The notes: generated by a model not told the origin, from the letters alone. A DNA stretch of 64,000 nucleotides from an uncultured Rhodopila sp. (GCF_903944925.1 NZ_CAJATU010000155.1:62001-126000), one strand, 5' to 3'. Positions 10,306 through 19,843 are shown, counted from the first letter of the stretch. Numbers and translations are program-made.

Positions 10306-10387
10306 CGGGCTTGGCCCGAGAGGCGCTGACAGACGACGAGTGGGGCGTAGTCGTCGCCGCAGTGTCATGGCCGGACTTGGTCCGGCC
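10306..10387. repeat. Pair of REP-like palindromes in the dppA-dppB gap
   Basis: Two short inverted repeats lie in the 217 bp between the binding protein and first permease: CGGGCTTGGCCCG (10306-10318) and GGCCGGACTTGGTCCGGCC (10369-10387), the latter in the context TCATGG..CATCCACGG. This form resembles the dispersed REP-type elements of Rhizobiales and Acetobacteraceae. In an ABC operon, such a hairpin just after the binding-protein gene can stabilise the 5' mRNA segment or attenuate transcription, so binding protein is made in excess over permeases. Confidence 0.7.
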
Positions 10388-10468
10388 ATCCACGGCTGGA
10401 CCAACCCTGACACACAACGAAACGCCAGTCGCCCGGTGCTGTACACAAGACAACCGCCACCCCGTCCC

Positions 10469-12064
10469 TCACGCCTTGGTCACATCCCAGAACACCGGGA
10501 ACGGTGCCTTCACCACCCCGGAGATGTTCTTTCGCCACGCCTGGTAGCCTTTGAAGAACCCCGTCGGCACGTAGACCACGTGATCCATCGCCGCCTTGTT
10601 CAGCTCCGCGATCGCCTGCTTCTCCGCCGCCAGGTCGGGAGCGTCATACCAGGCCGCGATCTTCGCCTGTACCAAATCGGATTTCGGCCAGCCGAACCAG
10701 GCGGACGGGCCGCTGCAGTCCAATGCAATATACGGTGCCGGATTCACGCAATCGGCGCCCGCATGCCAGGTGTGGAAGATGTTCCAGCCGCCCTCGGACG
10801 GCGGGTCCTTTTTCGCGCGCCGCTGCCCGACCGTGCCCCAGTCCAGCGCCTGGTATTGCACGTTCACCCCGATGCGCTTCAGCAGATCGGCTGTCACGTC
10901 GCCCTGCGCCTTGGTGATGGCAACATCCGTGGCGACCAGCAGTATCACCGGCTCATTCTTGTAGCCTGAGTCGGCCAGCAGTTGCTTCGCCAGTTCGTAA
11001 TCGCGCTTGCCCTTCAGCGCCTCGCCGCCGAACTCTGTGTAAAGAGGCGTGTCCGGGGTGAAGAACCCCGGCAGCGTCTTCCACAACGACTGATCGTCAC
11101 CGACGACCGCACTCATGTAGTCTTCCTGGTTGACGGCGATCTGCACCGCGCGGCGCGCCCGCACGTCGTTGAACGGCGGATACAAATGGTTGATCCGAAA
11201 AGACCCGATATTCCCCAGCGGATCGGCGATATCCACCGCGACGTTCGCACTCTGCCTCAGCAGCGGGACCAGGTCCGGCAACGGGGTCTCCCACCAGTCC
11301 ACCTCGCCGTTCTGCAACGCGGCCGAGGCGGTGGCGCCGTCGGGGACGATCTGCCACTCGATCCGCTCAAAATGGATGCGCTTGCCGCCGGACAGCCAGT
11401 CGGCTTTTTCCGCGCGGGGCACATAGCCGTCGAAGCGCTCGAAGATCGCCTTGGCGCCCGGCACCCACTCGTCGCGTTTGAACCGCATCGGCCCGGAGCC
11501 GACATACTCGGAAATCTGCTTGAACGGATCGGTTGCGGCAATGCGCTCCGGCATGATGAACAAGGTGGGCGTGCTGCTCTTGCCCAGCGCGAACAGCATC
11601 TTCGGATAGGGCTGGTTGAGCCTGAAGCGGAAGGTCCGGTCGTCCACCGCCTCCAGCGCGTCGAGCCGCTTTTTGATCACGCCGCCCATCGTCGCGTCGC
11701 GCGCCATCCAGCGGTTGATGCTGGCGACCGCGTCCCTGGCGCGAACCGGCTCGCCGTCATGGAATTTCAGCCCCGGCCGCAGCCTGAAGGTCCAGGTCTT
11801 GAAATCGCCGCTGGCCTCGTGCGCCTCGACCATTTGGGGCTGCGGTTCCAACTTCTCGTTCACGCCGTACAGCATGTCCCAGATCAGCAGGGACCCGTTG
11901 CGCACGACGTATTGCGTCGTCCAGATCGGGTCGAGGTTGGCGAGATTGGCTTGCGGGATGAAACGCAGGGTCTTGCTGTCGGCCGCCAGGGACAGGCGGG
12001 GCGCCGCCAGGGCGCCGGATGCCGCCGCGGCGGCAGTGGTCAGAAAACCCCGTCGGTCGATCAT
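10469..12064 (-). CDS. dppA: ABC transporter substrate-binding protein, family 5 (DppA/OppA-like), Tat-type signal
   Basis: A 531-residue periplasmic binding protein. I placed the start at ATG 12064 (AGGAA 9 bases upstream) because the resulting N-terminus MIDRRGFLTTAAAAASGALA is a twin-arginine-like export signal; the longer frame is unlikely. The mature part shows family-5 solute-binding features: TLRFIPQANLANLDPIWTTQ, FRLRPGLKFHDGEPVRARD and WDTV-like C-terminal elements. It is the first gene of the dpp-type operon. By family it binds peptides, but close relatives bind opines, nickel, glutathione or other solutes, so the ligand stays open. Confidence 0.92.
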   Translation of the reverse strand: MIDRRGFLTTAAAAASGALAAPRLSLAADSKTLRFIPQANLANLDPIWTTQYVVRNGSLLIWDMLYGVNEKLEPQPQMVEAHEASGDFKTWTFRLRPGLKFHDGEPVRARDAVASINRWMARDATMGGVIKKRLDALEAVDDRTFRFRLNQPYPKMLFALGKSSTPTLFIMPERIAATDPFKQISEYVGSGPMRFKRDEWVPGAKAIFERFDGYVPRAEKADWLSGGKRIHFERIEWQIVPDGATASAALQNGEVDWWETPLPDLVPLLRQSANVAVDIADPLGNIGSFRINHLYPPFNDVRARRAVQIAVNQEDYMSAVVGDDQSLWKTLPGFFTPDTPLYTEFGGEALKGKRDYELAKQLLADSGYKNEPVILLVATDVAITKAQGDVTADLLKRIGVNVQYQALDWGTVGQRRAKKDPPSEGGWNIFHTWHAGADCVNPAPYIALDCSGPSAWFGWPKSDLVQAKIAAWYDAPDLAAEKQAIAELNKAAMDHVVYVPTGFFKGYQAWRKNISGVVKAPFPVFWDVTKA

Positions 12065-12354
12065 CAGCACCGTTCCTGTTCGTTTTGTTGAGACACCATG
12101 CCGTCTCGATACCAAGACAAAAGTCAAACTGCCCGAATCCGAGGCCAAACACCATATCGGCGTCTCTACGGGGAGCGCCGGGTGCCTAAACCCTGTTCAG
12201 GCGAGACGATAACGTTGGCACGGCAAGCAATGGGAGCGCCATAGGGCGCGCGCGGAATGAACGTAACGTCATTCGTTAGCGCGGGTCCGCGGGCAAGGCA
12301 GTCCGCCGGGCCGAGTGTTTCGCCGGCGCGGCCACAAAGCCCTGCTTCCCGGGA

Positions 12355-12666
12355 TCACTCCACCGTCTGGATGACTTCGAAGCCCTCGAATTCCGGGTGA
12401 CCTAGATACAGCGGCTTGTTGCCGCCGGCGCCGCGATGCGCCTGGCGGAATGCCTCCGACGTGGTCCAGGCTTCGAACGCCGCCTTGTCGTCCCAGATTG
12501 TGTGCGACGAATACAGCACATGATCCTCCTTCACCGGCCCGCGCAGCAGATGGAAAGATCCGAAGCCCGGCACGCCCCGCAGATGCGAGTCGCGCGACAT
12601 CCAAACCTCCTCGAACGCGGCCTCCGAGCCGGGCAGCACCTTGAAGCGGTTCATCGCGATATACAT
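12355..12666 (-). CDS. Antibiotic biosynthesis monooxygenase (ABM) / HmoA-like protein
   Basis: A 103-residue dimeric alpha+beta-barrel type protein: MYIAMNRFKVLPGSEAAFEE, then FHLLRGPVKEDHVLYSSHTI and WDDKAAFEAWTTSEAFRQAH. This fits the ABM/IsdG superfamily, whose members include heme-degrading and quinone-forming monooxygenases. The C-terminal GHPEFEGFEVIQ is seen in HmoA-like proteins. AAGGAAACC lies 7-8 bases before ATG 12666. It is upstream of dppA on the same strand, separated by 290 bp, and divergent from the LplT-like MFS gene. The substrate cannot be assigned. Confidence 0.8.
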   Translation of the reverse strand: MYIAMNRFKVLPGSEAAFEEVWMSRDSHLRGVPGFGSFHLLRGPVKEDHVLYSSHTIWDDKAAFEAWTTSEAFRQAHRGAGGNKPLYLGHPEFEGFEVIQTVE

Positions 12667-12742
12667 CGGCGGTTTCCTTGTTCCGGAACGCGTGAATGCG
12701 AATCATGATATCACAAGCGGATCGCCCCGAAAGGACCCTCGC

Positions 12743-14044
12743 ATGGCCGCGCCGTTAAGCGAACTGATCAGGTCCAGGCGGCTCTGGCCGCTGACCCTGG
12801 CGCAATCCTGCGGGGCGCTGAACGACAATCTGGTGAAGAACGCCATGGTCGTCCTGGCGATCTTCCGCCTCGGCGTCGGCGGTGCCGGCCTGTCGGCGCT
12901 GGCCGGCGCGTTGTTCATCGCCCCCTATATCCTGCTGTCCGCCACCGCCGGAAAACTGGCCGATCGGCTTTCCAAGCCGCGGCTGGTGGTGGTTTACAAG
13001 GCGATGGAGATCGCCCTGATGACCGCCGCGGCGGGCGCGTTCCTGTTCGCCAGCGTGCCGGCGCTGCTGGCGGTGCTTGTCGGCCTTGGCATCCAGGCCG
13101 CGTTGTTCGGGCCGGTGAAATACGGCGTCCTGCCGGAGTATCTGGCCGACGGCGAGCTGCTCGCCGGCAACGGCGTCATCGAGGCGACGACATTCGTGTC
13201 CATTGTCTGCGGCTCGGTGGCGGGCGGCGGGTTGATCCTGCTGGAGTCCGGCCCGGCGGTGGTGGGCGCGACGGGAATCCTGCTGGCGCTTGTCGGCCTG
13301 TTCGGGGCGCTCCGGATGCCCGCCTTGCCGGCGGCGGATCCGCGGCTGGACCCGGGATGGAACGTCGCGAAGGAAACCTGGCGTGTCGTCGGCGCCGCGC
13401 GGGCGGTGCGGCCGATTTGGCTGTCGGTGCTCGGGTTGTCGTGGTTCTGGGTGATGGGCGCGACGCTGATGACCGAATTCCCGGTCATCGCCCGCGACAC
13501 GATGCAGGCGGGCGGCAGCGTGTTGACCCTGCTGCTGGCGGTTTTCGCTGTTGGCGTCGGGATTGGCTCGTTGGGCTGCGGACGGTTGCTGAATGGCCGG
13601 GTCTCCGCCCGGTTCGCGCCTATCGCCGCGGTGGGAATCTCGCTGTTCTGCTGGGACTTCGCTGCCGCCGCGTCGGGCGCGCACGGTCTGGTCTCGGCCC
13701 GCGCGGTGCTGGAGGCGCCGGCAGGGTGGCGGATGCTGCTGGACCTGACGCTGCTGGCGATCTGCGGCGGGATCTTCTCGGTGCCGCTTTACGCGATCAT
13801 CCAGGAGGCGGCGGCGCCGGCACAGCGGTCGCGGATGATCGCGGCGAACAACATCATGAACGCGCTGTTTATGGTCGCGGGATCGGGGACCGCCGCGGGG
13901 TTGGCCGGCATCGGATTGGATGCCCCCGCGGTGCTGCGGGTTGCGGCCGGGCTAAACCTGGTAGCGGCCGGCCTGATTTACGTCGCGTTCCGCGGAACGC
14001 TGTTGGTGTCATCCCGGGAAGCGGTCGCGCCGGAAGCCGAGTAG
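12743..14044 (+). CDS. LplT-like MFS transporter (lysophospholipid transporter family)
   Basis: A 433-residue MFS protein with about 12 membrane segments. The N-terminal LTLAQSCGALNDNLVKNAM is close to the signature of LplT and of the MFS part of Aas fusion proteins, which flip lysophospholipids inward for re-acylation. Here no acyltransferase/acyl-ACP synthetase is attached or adjacent. Start ATG 12743 has AAGGA 8 bases upstream; an earlier in-frame start would overlap the divergent ABM gene. Its 3' end overlaps the convergent HAD hydrolase gene by 36 bp. Confidence 0.8.
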   Translation: MAAPLSELIRSRRLWPLTLAQSCGALNDNLVKNAMVVLAIFRLGVGGAGLSALAGALFIAPYILLSATAGKLADRLSKPRLVVVYKAMEIALMTAAAGAFLFASVPALLAVLVGLGIQAALFGPVKYGVLPEYLADGELLAGNGVIEATTFVSIVCGSVAGGGLILLESGPAVVGATGILLALVGLFGALRMPALPAADPRLDPGWNVAKETWRVVGAARAVRPIWLSVLGLSWFWVMGATLMTEFPVIARDTMQAGGSVLTLLLAVFAVGVGIGSLGCGRLLNGRVSARFAPIAAVGISLFCWDFAAAASGAHGLVSARAVLEAPAGWRMLLDLTLLAICGGIFSVPLYAIIQEAAAPAQRSRMIAANNIMNALFMVAGSGTAAGLAGIGLDAPAVLRVAAGLNLVAAGLIYVAFRGTLLVSSREAVAPEAE

Positions 14045-14671
14045 GTCGCCGATGGCGTCGATGCTGATGTCCGCGGGGCGCCGCTTGCGGAGTTCCTCGG
14101 GATCGCGGGCATAATGCCCCTGGCGCGGGAAGACCGTAGTGACCCGGTCGCCCCAGTTCTCCTTCAACGCCTCCAATATCCGCAGCTTGTCGTCGATCAT
14201 CACGTAGTGGCGCGCCGGATACAGGCGCTCGACATCGTCCAGCGCCTGCTCCTTGTGGACATAGATCAGCACGTTGTCCTTGAACGCGCGCCAAAGACCG
14301 GAGCGCTCGACCTTGCGCGGCTGGAAAGCGGCATCGCCGTCGGACAGGATGACCGCCGGGCCCCAGGCGGCCACATGCTGCACCGCCTCCAGCGCCTTCG
14401 GATACAGCCGATCGGCGAACGGGTAGTCGACGAGCCAGTTGGCGATGCGGAGGACTTTGGGGTTGTGCAAATCCTCCAGCCGGTAGCGCTGCAAGGCGCC
14501 GAGGTAGTCTGCATACCCCAGCGTGCTGCGCAGATCCTCGAACAGCGCCCAATAGCGATCATGCGTCTCCTGGCCGTATTCTGCGGCGAGATGCATGCCC
14601 AGTTCGTACTGGACGTGGTCGTTGTCGAGCAGCGTGTTATCGACGTCGAACAGGAATACCATGTCGTGCAT
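14009..14671 (-). CDS. HAD-superfamily hydrolase
   Basis: A 220-residue HAD phosphatase-like protein. Motif I is FLFDVDNTLLDND with the nucleophilic Asp and general-acid Asp; motif II AVILSDGD (Ser); motif III Lys near VHKEQALDD; motif IV YVMIDDKLRILEA. The cap between motifs I and II is helical (C1 type). Substrates in this family are phosphorylated small molecules and cannot be predicted. It converges on the LplT-like gene, and their coding ends overlap by 36 bp. Confidence 0.85.
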   Translation of the reverse strand: MHDMVFLFDVDNTLLDNDHVQYELGMHLAAEYGQETHDRYWALFEDLRSTLGYADYLGALQRYRLEDLHNPKVLRIANWLVDYPFADRLYPKALEAVQHVAAWGPAVILSDGDAAFQPRKVERSGLWRAFKDNVLIYVHKEQALDDVERLYPARHYVMIDDKLRILEALKENWGDRVTTVFPRQGHYARDPEELRKRRPADISIDAIGDLLGFRRDRFPG

Positions 14672-15562
14672 GGGGAAATTAACACCGGAAACGCAAACCG
14701 ACGCTTATCACAGATGCGCGCTTTGGAGCATCGCCGCGTGAGCCGAGAGTCCGTGGCAGTCCGAACGATCATCGCGGGGATGCGGCGGATGGCTTGATCG
14801 GGGCAACGCTATCACAAGGGAACGGTTCTGCTATTATTGTGGCGACATCCCAGTGCAGACAGGCCGATCGGCGCGGAGGCAGCCTTGCATACACCTCTGG
14901 TGTTATGTTCCACCACGACCAAGTTGGCGTATAGTCTCGTTCAGAGGTACTATTGGGGTCTGCACTATGTGTGGCGCGCCCCTTGCCCGGAACTTGATCG
15001 CTTCGCTTTGCGTAATACCCGATCTCCATCTACTGGCGCTTCCATCGTGACATCGAGGATGGCGACGAGCATAGTTCGCAGATCGACAGCCATCGGTCAG
15101 GATTACTGTTCGGTGCATCCGTGAAAGAGAAGCAGGGCGTGATAGACCTGTAGACTCCTGAGCGAATTGAAAGCTGTTGTGCGCCGAGCGCCGATCGGAG
15201 ACTTTTCGCCGTTGCTCCTGGTGATCCCTATACGTTCGTCAGCACACTCGTGACGCCAGCGGATGTGGCAGCCGCTGCCAGGTCAACCTCGCAAGAGTAC
15301 ATCATTGACGGGTTTCCAAGAGATTGCTTCGATGGTCTCGAGCTTCACAGATGATGCATGGTTGATTTGGCTAACCGCCTCGACGGTCTCAGCCGCCCGG
15401 TACTGATCGAAGCGGTGTATCTCGCGGGCCGCCACCTACGGCACGCTCTCACGCGGGATAGCTTCCAGCGGCAACTCCAAGCGGATGTGCGGACGGAAGA
15501 TCGCGATCAGTCGGTAGCCGTTGTCCTGGCGATCGAGCGCGCCTTGGCACTTGCGGGACAAT
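14672..15562. other. Gene-poor 0.9 kb interval with possible decayed coding sequence
   Basis: No gene with convincing start, codon use or family signature is visible. On the minus strand one frame reads through from about 15562 to TGA at 15283, broken by a TAG at 15436: the part before the stop ends RLIAIFRPHIRLELPLEAIP, and the part after contains AAREIHRFDQYRAAETVEAV. This could be a degraded gene tail, but I recognise neither half. Base composition between 14800 and 15400 is less GC-rich than the flanks. No transposase or terminal repeats were found. Confidence 0.4.
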
Positions 15563-16867
15563 TTAGCGCCCCTGATGCGCCGCCTGCGCCCTTCCCCCCG
15601 GCATGTCGCGCGCCAGCAGCGGCAGCGGCGCGATCTCGCCAACCATGAACAGATACGTCGCCGCGCCCAGCACGCAGAAACCTCCGGCGACGGTCAGCGG
15701 CACGATGAACGAACCGCTGGTGATCGTCAGCATCACCCCGGTGAACGTCGTGGTCACGATGCCCGCCAGGTTGGAGGCAAAGTTCTGGATCCCGCCGATG
15801 GATGCCACATGGGCCGGAGTCGGCGCGACGTCGCCCGGCAGCGACCAGATGCTCGCGGCGGTAAATGCCAGGCTGCCGTAGGCGATCGCGAAGCACATCA
15901 GCGCCAGGTAAACATTCGGCGCGAACACCGACAACGTAATCACCGACGACATCAGCATCCCGCCGACGAGGCACGTTTTGCGCGCCGCGGTCAGGCTCCA
16001 GCCGCGCCGGTACAGCGCGTCGGAGGTAAAGCCGCCCAGCCACCCGCTGGGAATTGCCACCAGCCCCGGCAACAGCCCGAGCGTCCCGAGCTCCTTCATC
16101 GAAAAGCCGCGCGCCTGGACCAGGTAGGTCGGGAACCAGGTAATAAAGAAGTAAATGACGAAGTTCAGGCAGAAGAACCCGATCATCATGCCCCAGACCG
16201 TGCGGTAGCGGAACAGCGACGACCAGGGAACCTTGGCGCCGTCAACCGGCTTGCTGCCGCGTTCCGCCTGCAACCGCGCAAGCTGCTCGGGCGTGACCGA
16301 GCGGTGATGCTCCGGGTCGCGGTAAACCACGATCCAGACCACCGCCCAGACGACCCCCAGCATCCCGGTCACGATGAACGACGTCTGCCAACTGAAGGCG
16401 CTGATCAGCCACGCCACCAAAGGCAGCGACAGCGCCGCGCCGATGCGGGAGCCGCTGTCGAAGATGCTGGAGGCGAGCGCCCGCTCGCTGCGCGGGAACC
16501 AGTTCGCGGCGACTTTCGCGCAGGACGGATAGGCGCCCGCCTCGCCGATTCCCAGCAGCAGGCGGCAGCCCAGCAACGTGGCAGCGCCGCGCGCGACAGC
16601 GGTAAATGCCGTAAACACCGACCACCAGACCACGGCCACAGACAGCGAAATCCGCGCCCCGAACCTGTCGGCGAACCAGCCGAACGGCATCTGCATGAAC
16701 GAATAGGTCCAGAAGAACCCGCCGAGGATCAGCCCCATCGTCGCGGCATCGAACCCCAGTTCCCGCTGCATGATTGGCGCCGCAACGGCAAGGTTGGCGC
16801 GATCGATGTAGTTGATCGTGTTGGCCAGGCAGCAGAGAAGAATCATGGTCCAGCGCGCTGCGGGCAT
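15563..16867 (-). CDS. MFS transporter, anion:cation symporter (ACS) family
   Basis: A 434-residue MFS transporter. LANTINYIDRANLAVAAPIM and FWTYSFMQMPFGWFADRFGAR are typical of the ACS/GudP-ExuT group that import hexuronates, tartrate, phthalate and similar organic acids. About 12 membrane segments are visible. GGGGGGAAA lies 3-5 bases before ATG 16867. It follows lpxK on the same strand after 74 bp but is functionally unrelated. Substrate unknown. Confidence 0.88.
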   Translation of the reverse strand: MPAARWTMILLCCLANTINYIDRANLAVAAPIMQRELGFDAATMGLILGGFFWTYSFMQMPFGWFADRFGARISLSVAVVWWSVFTAFTAVARGAATLLGCRLLLGIGEAGAYPSCAKVAANWFPRSERALASSIFDSGSRIGAALSLPLVAWLISAFSWQTSFIVTGMLGVVWAVVWIVVYRDPEHHRSVTPEQLARLQAERGSKPVDGAKVPWSSLFRYRTVWGMMIGFFCLNFVIYFFITWFPTYLVQARGFSMKELGTLGLLPGLVAIPSGWLGGFTSDALYRRGWSLTAARKTCLVGGMLMSSVITLSVFAPNVYLALMCFAIAYGSLAFTAASIWSLPGDVAPTPAHVASIGGIQNFASNLAGIVTTTFTGVMLTITSGSFIVPLTVAGGFCVLGAATYLFMVGEIAPLPLLARDMPGGRAQAAHQGR

Positions 16868-16941
16868 TGCTTTCCCCCCGGACTTGGATGCCCGATGCTA
16901 CGCGGTCAACTCGCGCCAAGGCAAATGCGGCACCGGCCCGG

Positions 16942-17904
16942 TCATCCGACCAGCGCCTCATCGAGCAATCGATCGATCCCGCCGGGATCGTCCCACTCCA
17001 GGCCGACACCGATGACCGTGACCCGGGCACGGAACGCGGGCGGCAGCCGCACCGCATCCTTCGGCGTCGTGACCAGCCGCGCGCCCAGCGCCTCCGCCTG
17101 CCTTCGAAGCGCGTCCAGGTCGCGCGCCGAGTAGGGATGGTGGTCAGGAAAAGCCCGTGCCGCCGCCACAACCGCGCCCGCCCGGCGCAACGGCCCGAAG
17201 AATTTTTCCGGGATTGCGATGCCGGCGAAGGCCAGCACGCGCTGCCCGGCCAGCGCGCCGATGGACGCATCCTGCACGAGATTTGCCCGCAGCACCGGCA
17301 AATCCAGGCGGCACAGCGCCCCGGTGCCATCGGAGCCAATCAGCACCGCCGCCCGGCAGCGGGCGGCGGCCGCGGCGACAGGCTCCCGCAGCGGACCAGC
17401 CGGCAACACCCGGCCATTGCCGAACCCGGTGGCGCCATCGACCACCAGGATCGAAAAGCTCTTCCGCAACGTCGGGTTCTGCAGCCCGTCATCCATCAGC
17501 AGCACGTCCGCTCCCGCCCCGAGCGCAGCCCGGGCGCCGGCCGCCCGATCCCCACCGATCCAGGTCGGGGCGACCGCTGCCAGCAGCAGCGCCTCGTCGC
17601 CGACGAGCGCAGCGGAATCGTCCGCCGCCACGCGGTGCACGCCGCGCCCCGACCCGCCGTAGCCGCGCAACAGCACATGGACCGCCCGGCCCCGGTCTTT
17701 CAAACGCCGCGCGAGGTCCAGCACCAGCGTCGTCTTGCCGGCGCCGCCGACGGTGACGTTGCCGCAGCAGATCACCGGCACCGGGGCACGCCATCCGGGT
17801 CGCGCCACGCGCCCAGCGGTCAGCGCGGTCCCCACCGCGGACAACGGCGACAAGGCGCGCGCCAGGACACCGTCATGCGACCAGAAGGACGGCGCTCGCG
17901 GCAT
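16942..17904 (-). CDS. lpxK: Tetraacyldisaccharide 4'-kinase LpxK
   Basis: A 320-residue inner-membrane-associated kinase that phosphorylates the 4' position of tetraacyldisaccharide-1-phosphate in lipid A synthesis. Seen: MPRAPSFWSHDGVLARAL start, Walker A GNVTVGGAGKTT, HVLLRGYGG, ALVGDEALLLA, DVLLMDDGLQNP, VVDGATGFGNGRVLPAGPLREP, all family landmarks. It starts 2 bp after waaA stops and is the third gene of the DUF374-waaA-lpxK group. Confidence 0.96.
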   Translation of the reverse strand: MPRAPSFWSHDGVLARALSPLSAVGTALTAGRVARPGWRAPVPVICCGNVTVGGAGKTTLVLDLARRLKDRGRAVHVLLRGYGGSGRGVHRVAADDSAALVGDEALLLAAVAPTWIGGDRAAGARAALGAGADVLLMDDGLQNPTLRKSFSILVVDGATGFGNGRVLPAGPLREPVAAAAARCRAAVLIGSDGTGALCRLDLPVLRANLVQDASIGALAGQRVLAFAGIAIPEKFFGPLRRAGAVVAAARAFPDHHPYSARDLDALRRQAEALGARLVTTPKDAVRLPPAFRARVTVIGVGLEWDDPGGIDRLLDEALVG

Positions 17905-17906
17905 GG

Positions 17907-19175
17907 TCAGCGCACCGGCAGCATCGACAACAACCTCTCCGCCGTCCGCTCCGCCAGATCGGCATGCCGAACAACCGAGGCGGCAGCCTGCTCACCCAGG
18001 TGTCTGCAACGGGCAGGATCATCCAGCATGGCGGAGACAAAATCCGCCAGCGCCGCCGTATCGGCAACCTCCACCAACCCGCCGGCATCGCGCAGCAAGG
18101 CGACATGATCGCTGAAATTGCCGGTATAGGGACCAACCGCGATGGCACAGCCCAGCCGCGCGGGTTCGAGCGGATTCTGCCCGCCACCCGGCGCAACCAG
18201 GCTGCGGCCGACGAAGGCGATCGGAGTCAGCCGGTACCACAGACCCAGTTCGCCCATGGTATCGGCAATCCAGATGCCTTCGCGCGGCGGCCCCTCGCCG
18301 GCGGCACGGCGTGGCGCGCGCAATTCCTCGGCCAGCGCCGCACCGCGATCAGGATGGCGCGGTGCAATGATCGTCACCAGCCCCGGATGGGTTGCCGCGA
18401 CCTGCCGGTGGGCGGCGGCGACCAGCGCCTCCTCCCCCGGATGCGTGCTCGCCGCCAGCCACACCGGCCCATCGGCCAGCAAAGCGGCGAGGCGTTCGAG
18501 TTCGGCCTGGTCCACCGGCAAGGGCGGCGCAGCGAATTTCAAATCGCCGGGGCTGTCCACGCCGTGCGCGCCCAGCAACCGCAGCCTTTCGGCGTCCTGC
18601 TCGCTGCGCGCCTGCACCCGGGCGAAGCCGCTGAGGATATGCCGGGCGAACCAGGGTGCGCGCCGCCAACGCGTAAAACTGCGGTCCGACATCCGGGCAT
18701 TCAGCAGGATCAACGGGATGCCGCGCCGCTGGCAGGCGGCAAGCTGGTTCGGCCACAACTCGCTTTCGACGAAGCAGGCGGCATCGGGTCGCCAGTGCGA
18801 CAGGAACCGGCCGATCCAGGATGGCACGTCGAGCGGGGCGAAGCGGTGCAGGACGTGGCTGCTCAGGCCAAGTTCCGGAATGCGCTGGTCCAGCAGCGCC
18901 TGGGACGTTGCGGTCCCGGTGGTCAGCAATACCAGCGTCCGGCCTCGCAGCGCTTGCAGCACCGGCAGTATGGAGACCGTTTCGCCGACACTGGCGGCGT
19001 GGATCCACAGCAGGCGGCCGGGCGGTCGCGGTGTCGGGTCGATCCCGCGGCGTTCGCCCAGGCGCGCGGCAACCTCGCGCCCGCGCGCGGCGCGGCGGCG
19101 GAGGTTGAACCTCAGGACCGGCGCCAAAAACGTCGCAGCGGCGGCCCAGGCCACGCGAACAACCGATGCGATCAT
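17907..19175 (-). CDS. waaA: 3-deoxy-D-manno-octulosonic acid transferase WaaA (KdtA)
   Basis: A 422-residue GT30 enzyme that transfers Kdo from CMP-Kdo to lipid IVA. Family marks: IHAASVGETVSILPVLQAL, CFVESELWPNQLAACQRRG, ILLNARMSDRSFTRW, and GGQNPLEPARLGCA near the donor site. A single N-terminal hydrophobic segment (MIASVVRVAWAAAATFLAPV) anchors it. I chose ATG 19175, which overlaps the stop of the upstream DUF374 gene as ATGA; the frame extends further upstream but only as an antisense-like tail. Confidence 0.95.
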   Translation of the reverse strand: MIASVVRVAWAAAATFLAPVLRFNLRRRAARGREVAARLGERRGIDPTPRPPGRLLWIHAASVGETVSILPVLQALRGRTLVLLTTGTATSQALLDQRIPELGLSSHVLHRFAPLDVPSWIGRFLSHWRPDAACFVESELWPNQLAACQRRGIPLILLNARMSDRSFTRWRRAPWFARHILSGFARVQARSEQDAERLRLLGAHGVDSPGDLKFAAPPLPVDQAELERLAALLADGPVWLAASTHPGEEALVAAAHRQVAATHPGLVTIIAPRHPDRGAALAEELRAPRRAAGEGPPREGIWIADTMGELGLWYRLTPIAFVGRSLVAPGGGQNPLEPARLGCAIAVGPYTGNFSDHVALLRDAGGLVEVADTAALADFVSAMLDDPARCRHLGEQAAASVVRHADLAERTAERLLSMLPVR

Positions 19176-19843
19176 GTCAGCCACGCTGCCGCCTGTTCGG
19201 CCGCCTGGTTGAGCGCCGCGGTGATCGCCGGCATCGCCGCCTTCCAGCCATCCCGCGGCACGGACACAGCCGGACCACACACCAGAACGCCGCGCCCGAA
19301 CGGCAGCGGGATCGGCATCCGGTCCCAGGTGTTGAGTTGTATCCGCCACCGGGTCGCGGCCGCGCAGGGCAGCACCGGCACGCCCGCCAAAGCCGCGAGT
19401 TGCGCCACCCCGGCGGCCGCCTGGCGGCGAGGCCCCCTCGGGCCATCCGGCGTGATGCCGATGATCTCGCCTCTTTTGAGTACCACCAGCAGGTTCCGCA
19501 GCCCTGCCGCGCCCCCCCGGCTCGAAGACCCCAGGATCGGGTCTATGCCGAAACGCTGCACCACCGAGCCGATGAACCGGCCGTCCCGGTGCTGGCTGAC
19601 CAAAGTGTGCATCGGCGTGGCGCGATACCCGGGCAAAGTCCGCGCGATCAGCACAAAGCCGGGAATCAGCGGCAGGAATTCGTGCCAGAAGGCGAGAACC
19701 ACGGGGGCACCGGCGGCATGCGGCGCGAGGTGATCCTGTCCGAGCAACGTCCAGCGCGTGGTGCGCAGGGCGATGGCCAGGTAGGCACCAATCAGGCTAG
19801 CCAGCATGGCCTGGACTAGTCGCGTGCGCAGCAGGGACTTCAT
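19172..19843 (-). CDS. DUF374 lysophospholipid acyltransferase family protein
   Basis: A 223-residue protein with an N-terminal membrane segment and the acyltransferase motifs VVLAFWHEFLPLIP (His block) and GEIIGITPDGPRGPRRQAA, the hallmark of the DUF374 family. Members sit next to waaA/lpxK in many Alphaproteobacteria and are thought to acylate lipid A or a related glycolipid, though evidence is limited. Start ATG 19843; the ribosome-binding site is weak. Its last four bases overlap waaA. Confidence 0.88.
   Translation of the reverse strand: MKSLLRTRLVQAMLASLIGAYLAIALRTTRWTLLGQDHLAPHAAGAPVVLAFWHEFLPLIPGFVLIARTLPGYRATPMHTLVSQHRDGRFIGSVVQRFGIDPILGSSSRGGAAGLRNLLVVLKRGEIIGITPDGPRGPRRQAAAGVAQLAALAGVPVLPCAAATRWRIQLNTWDRMPIPLPFGRGVLVCGPAVSVPRDGWKAAMPAITAALNQAAEQAAAWLT

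Noticed and set aside
14837-15124. Small plus-strand frame in the gene-poor interval
   Set aside because: No recognisable family, no ribosome-binding site, and overlapping frames of equal quality on the other strand.
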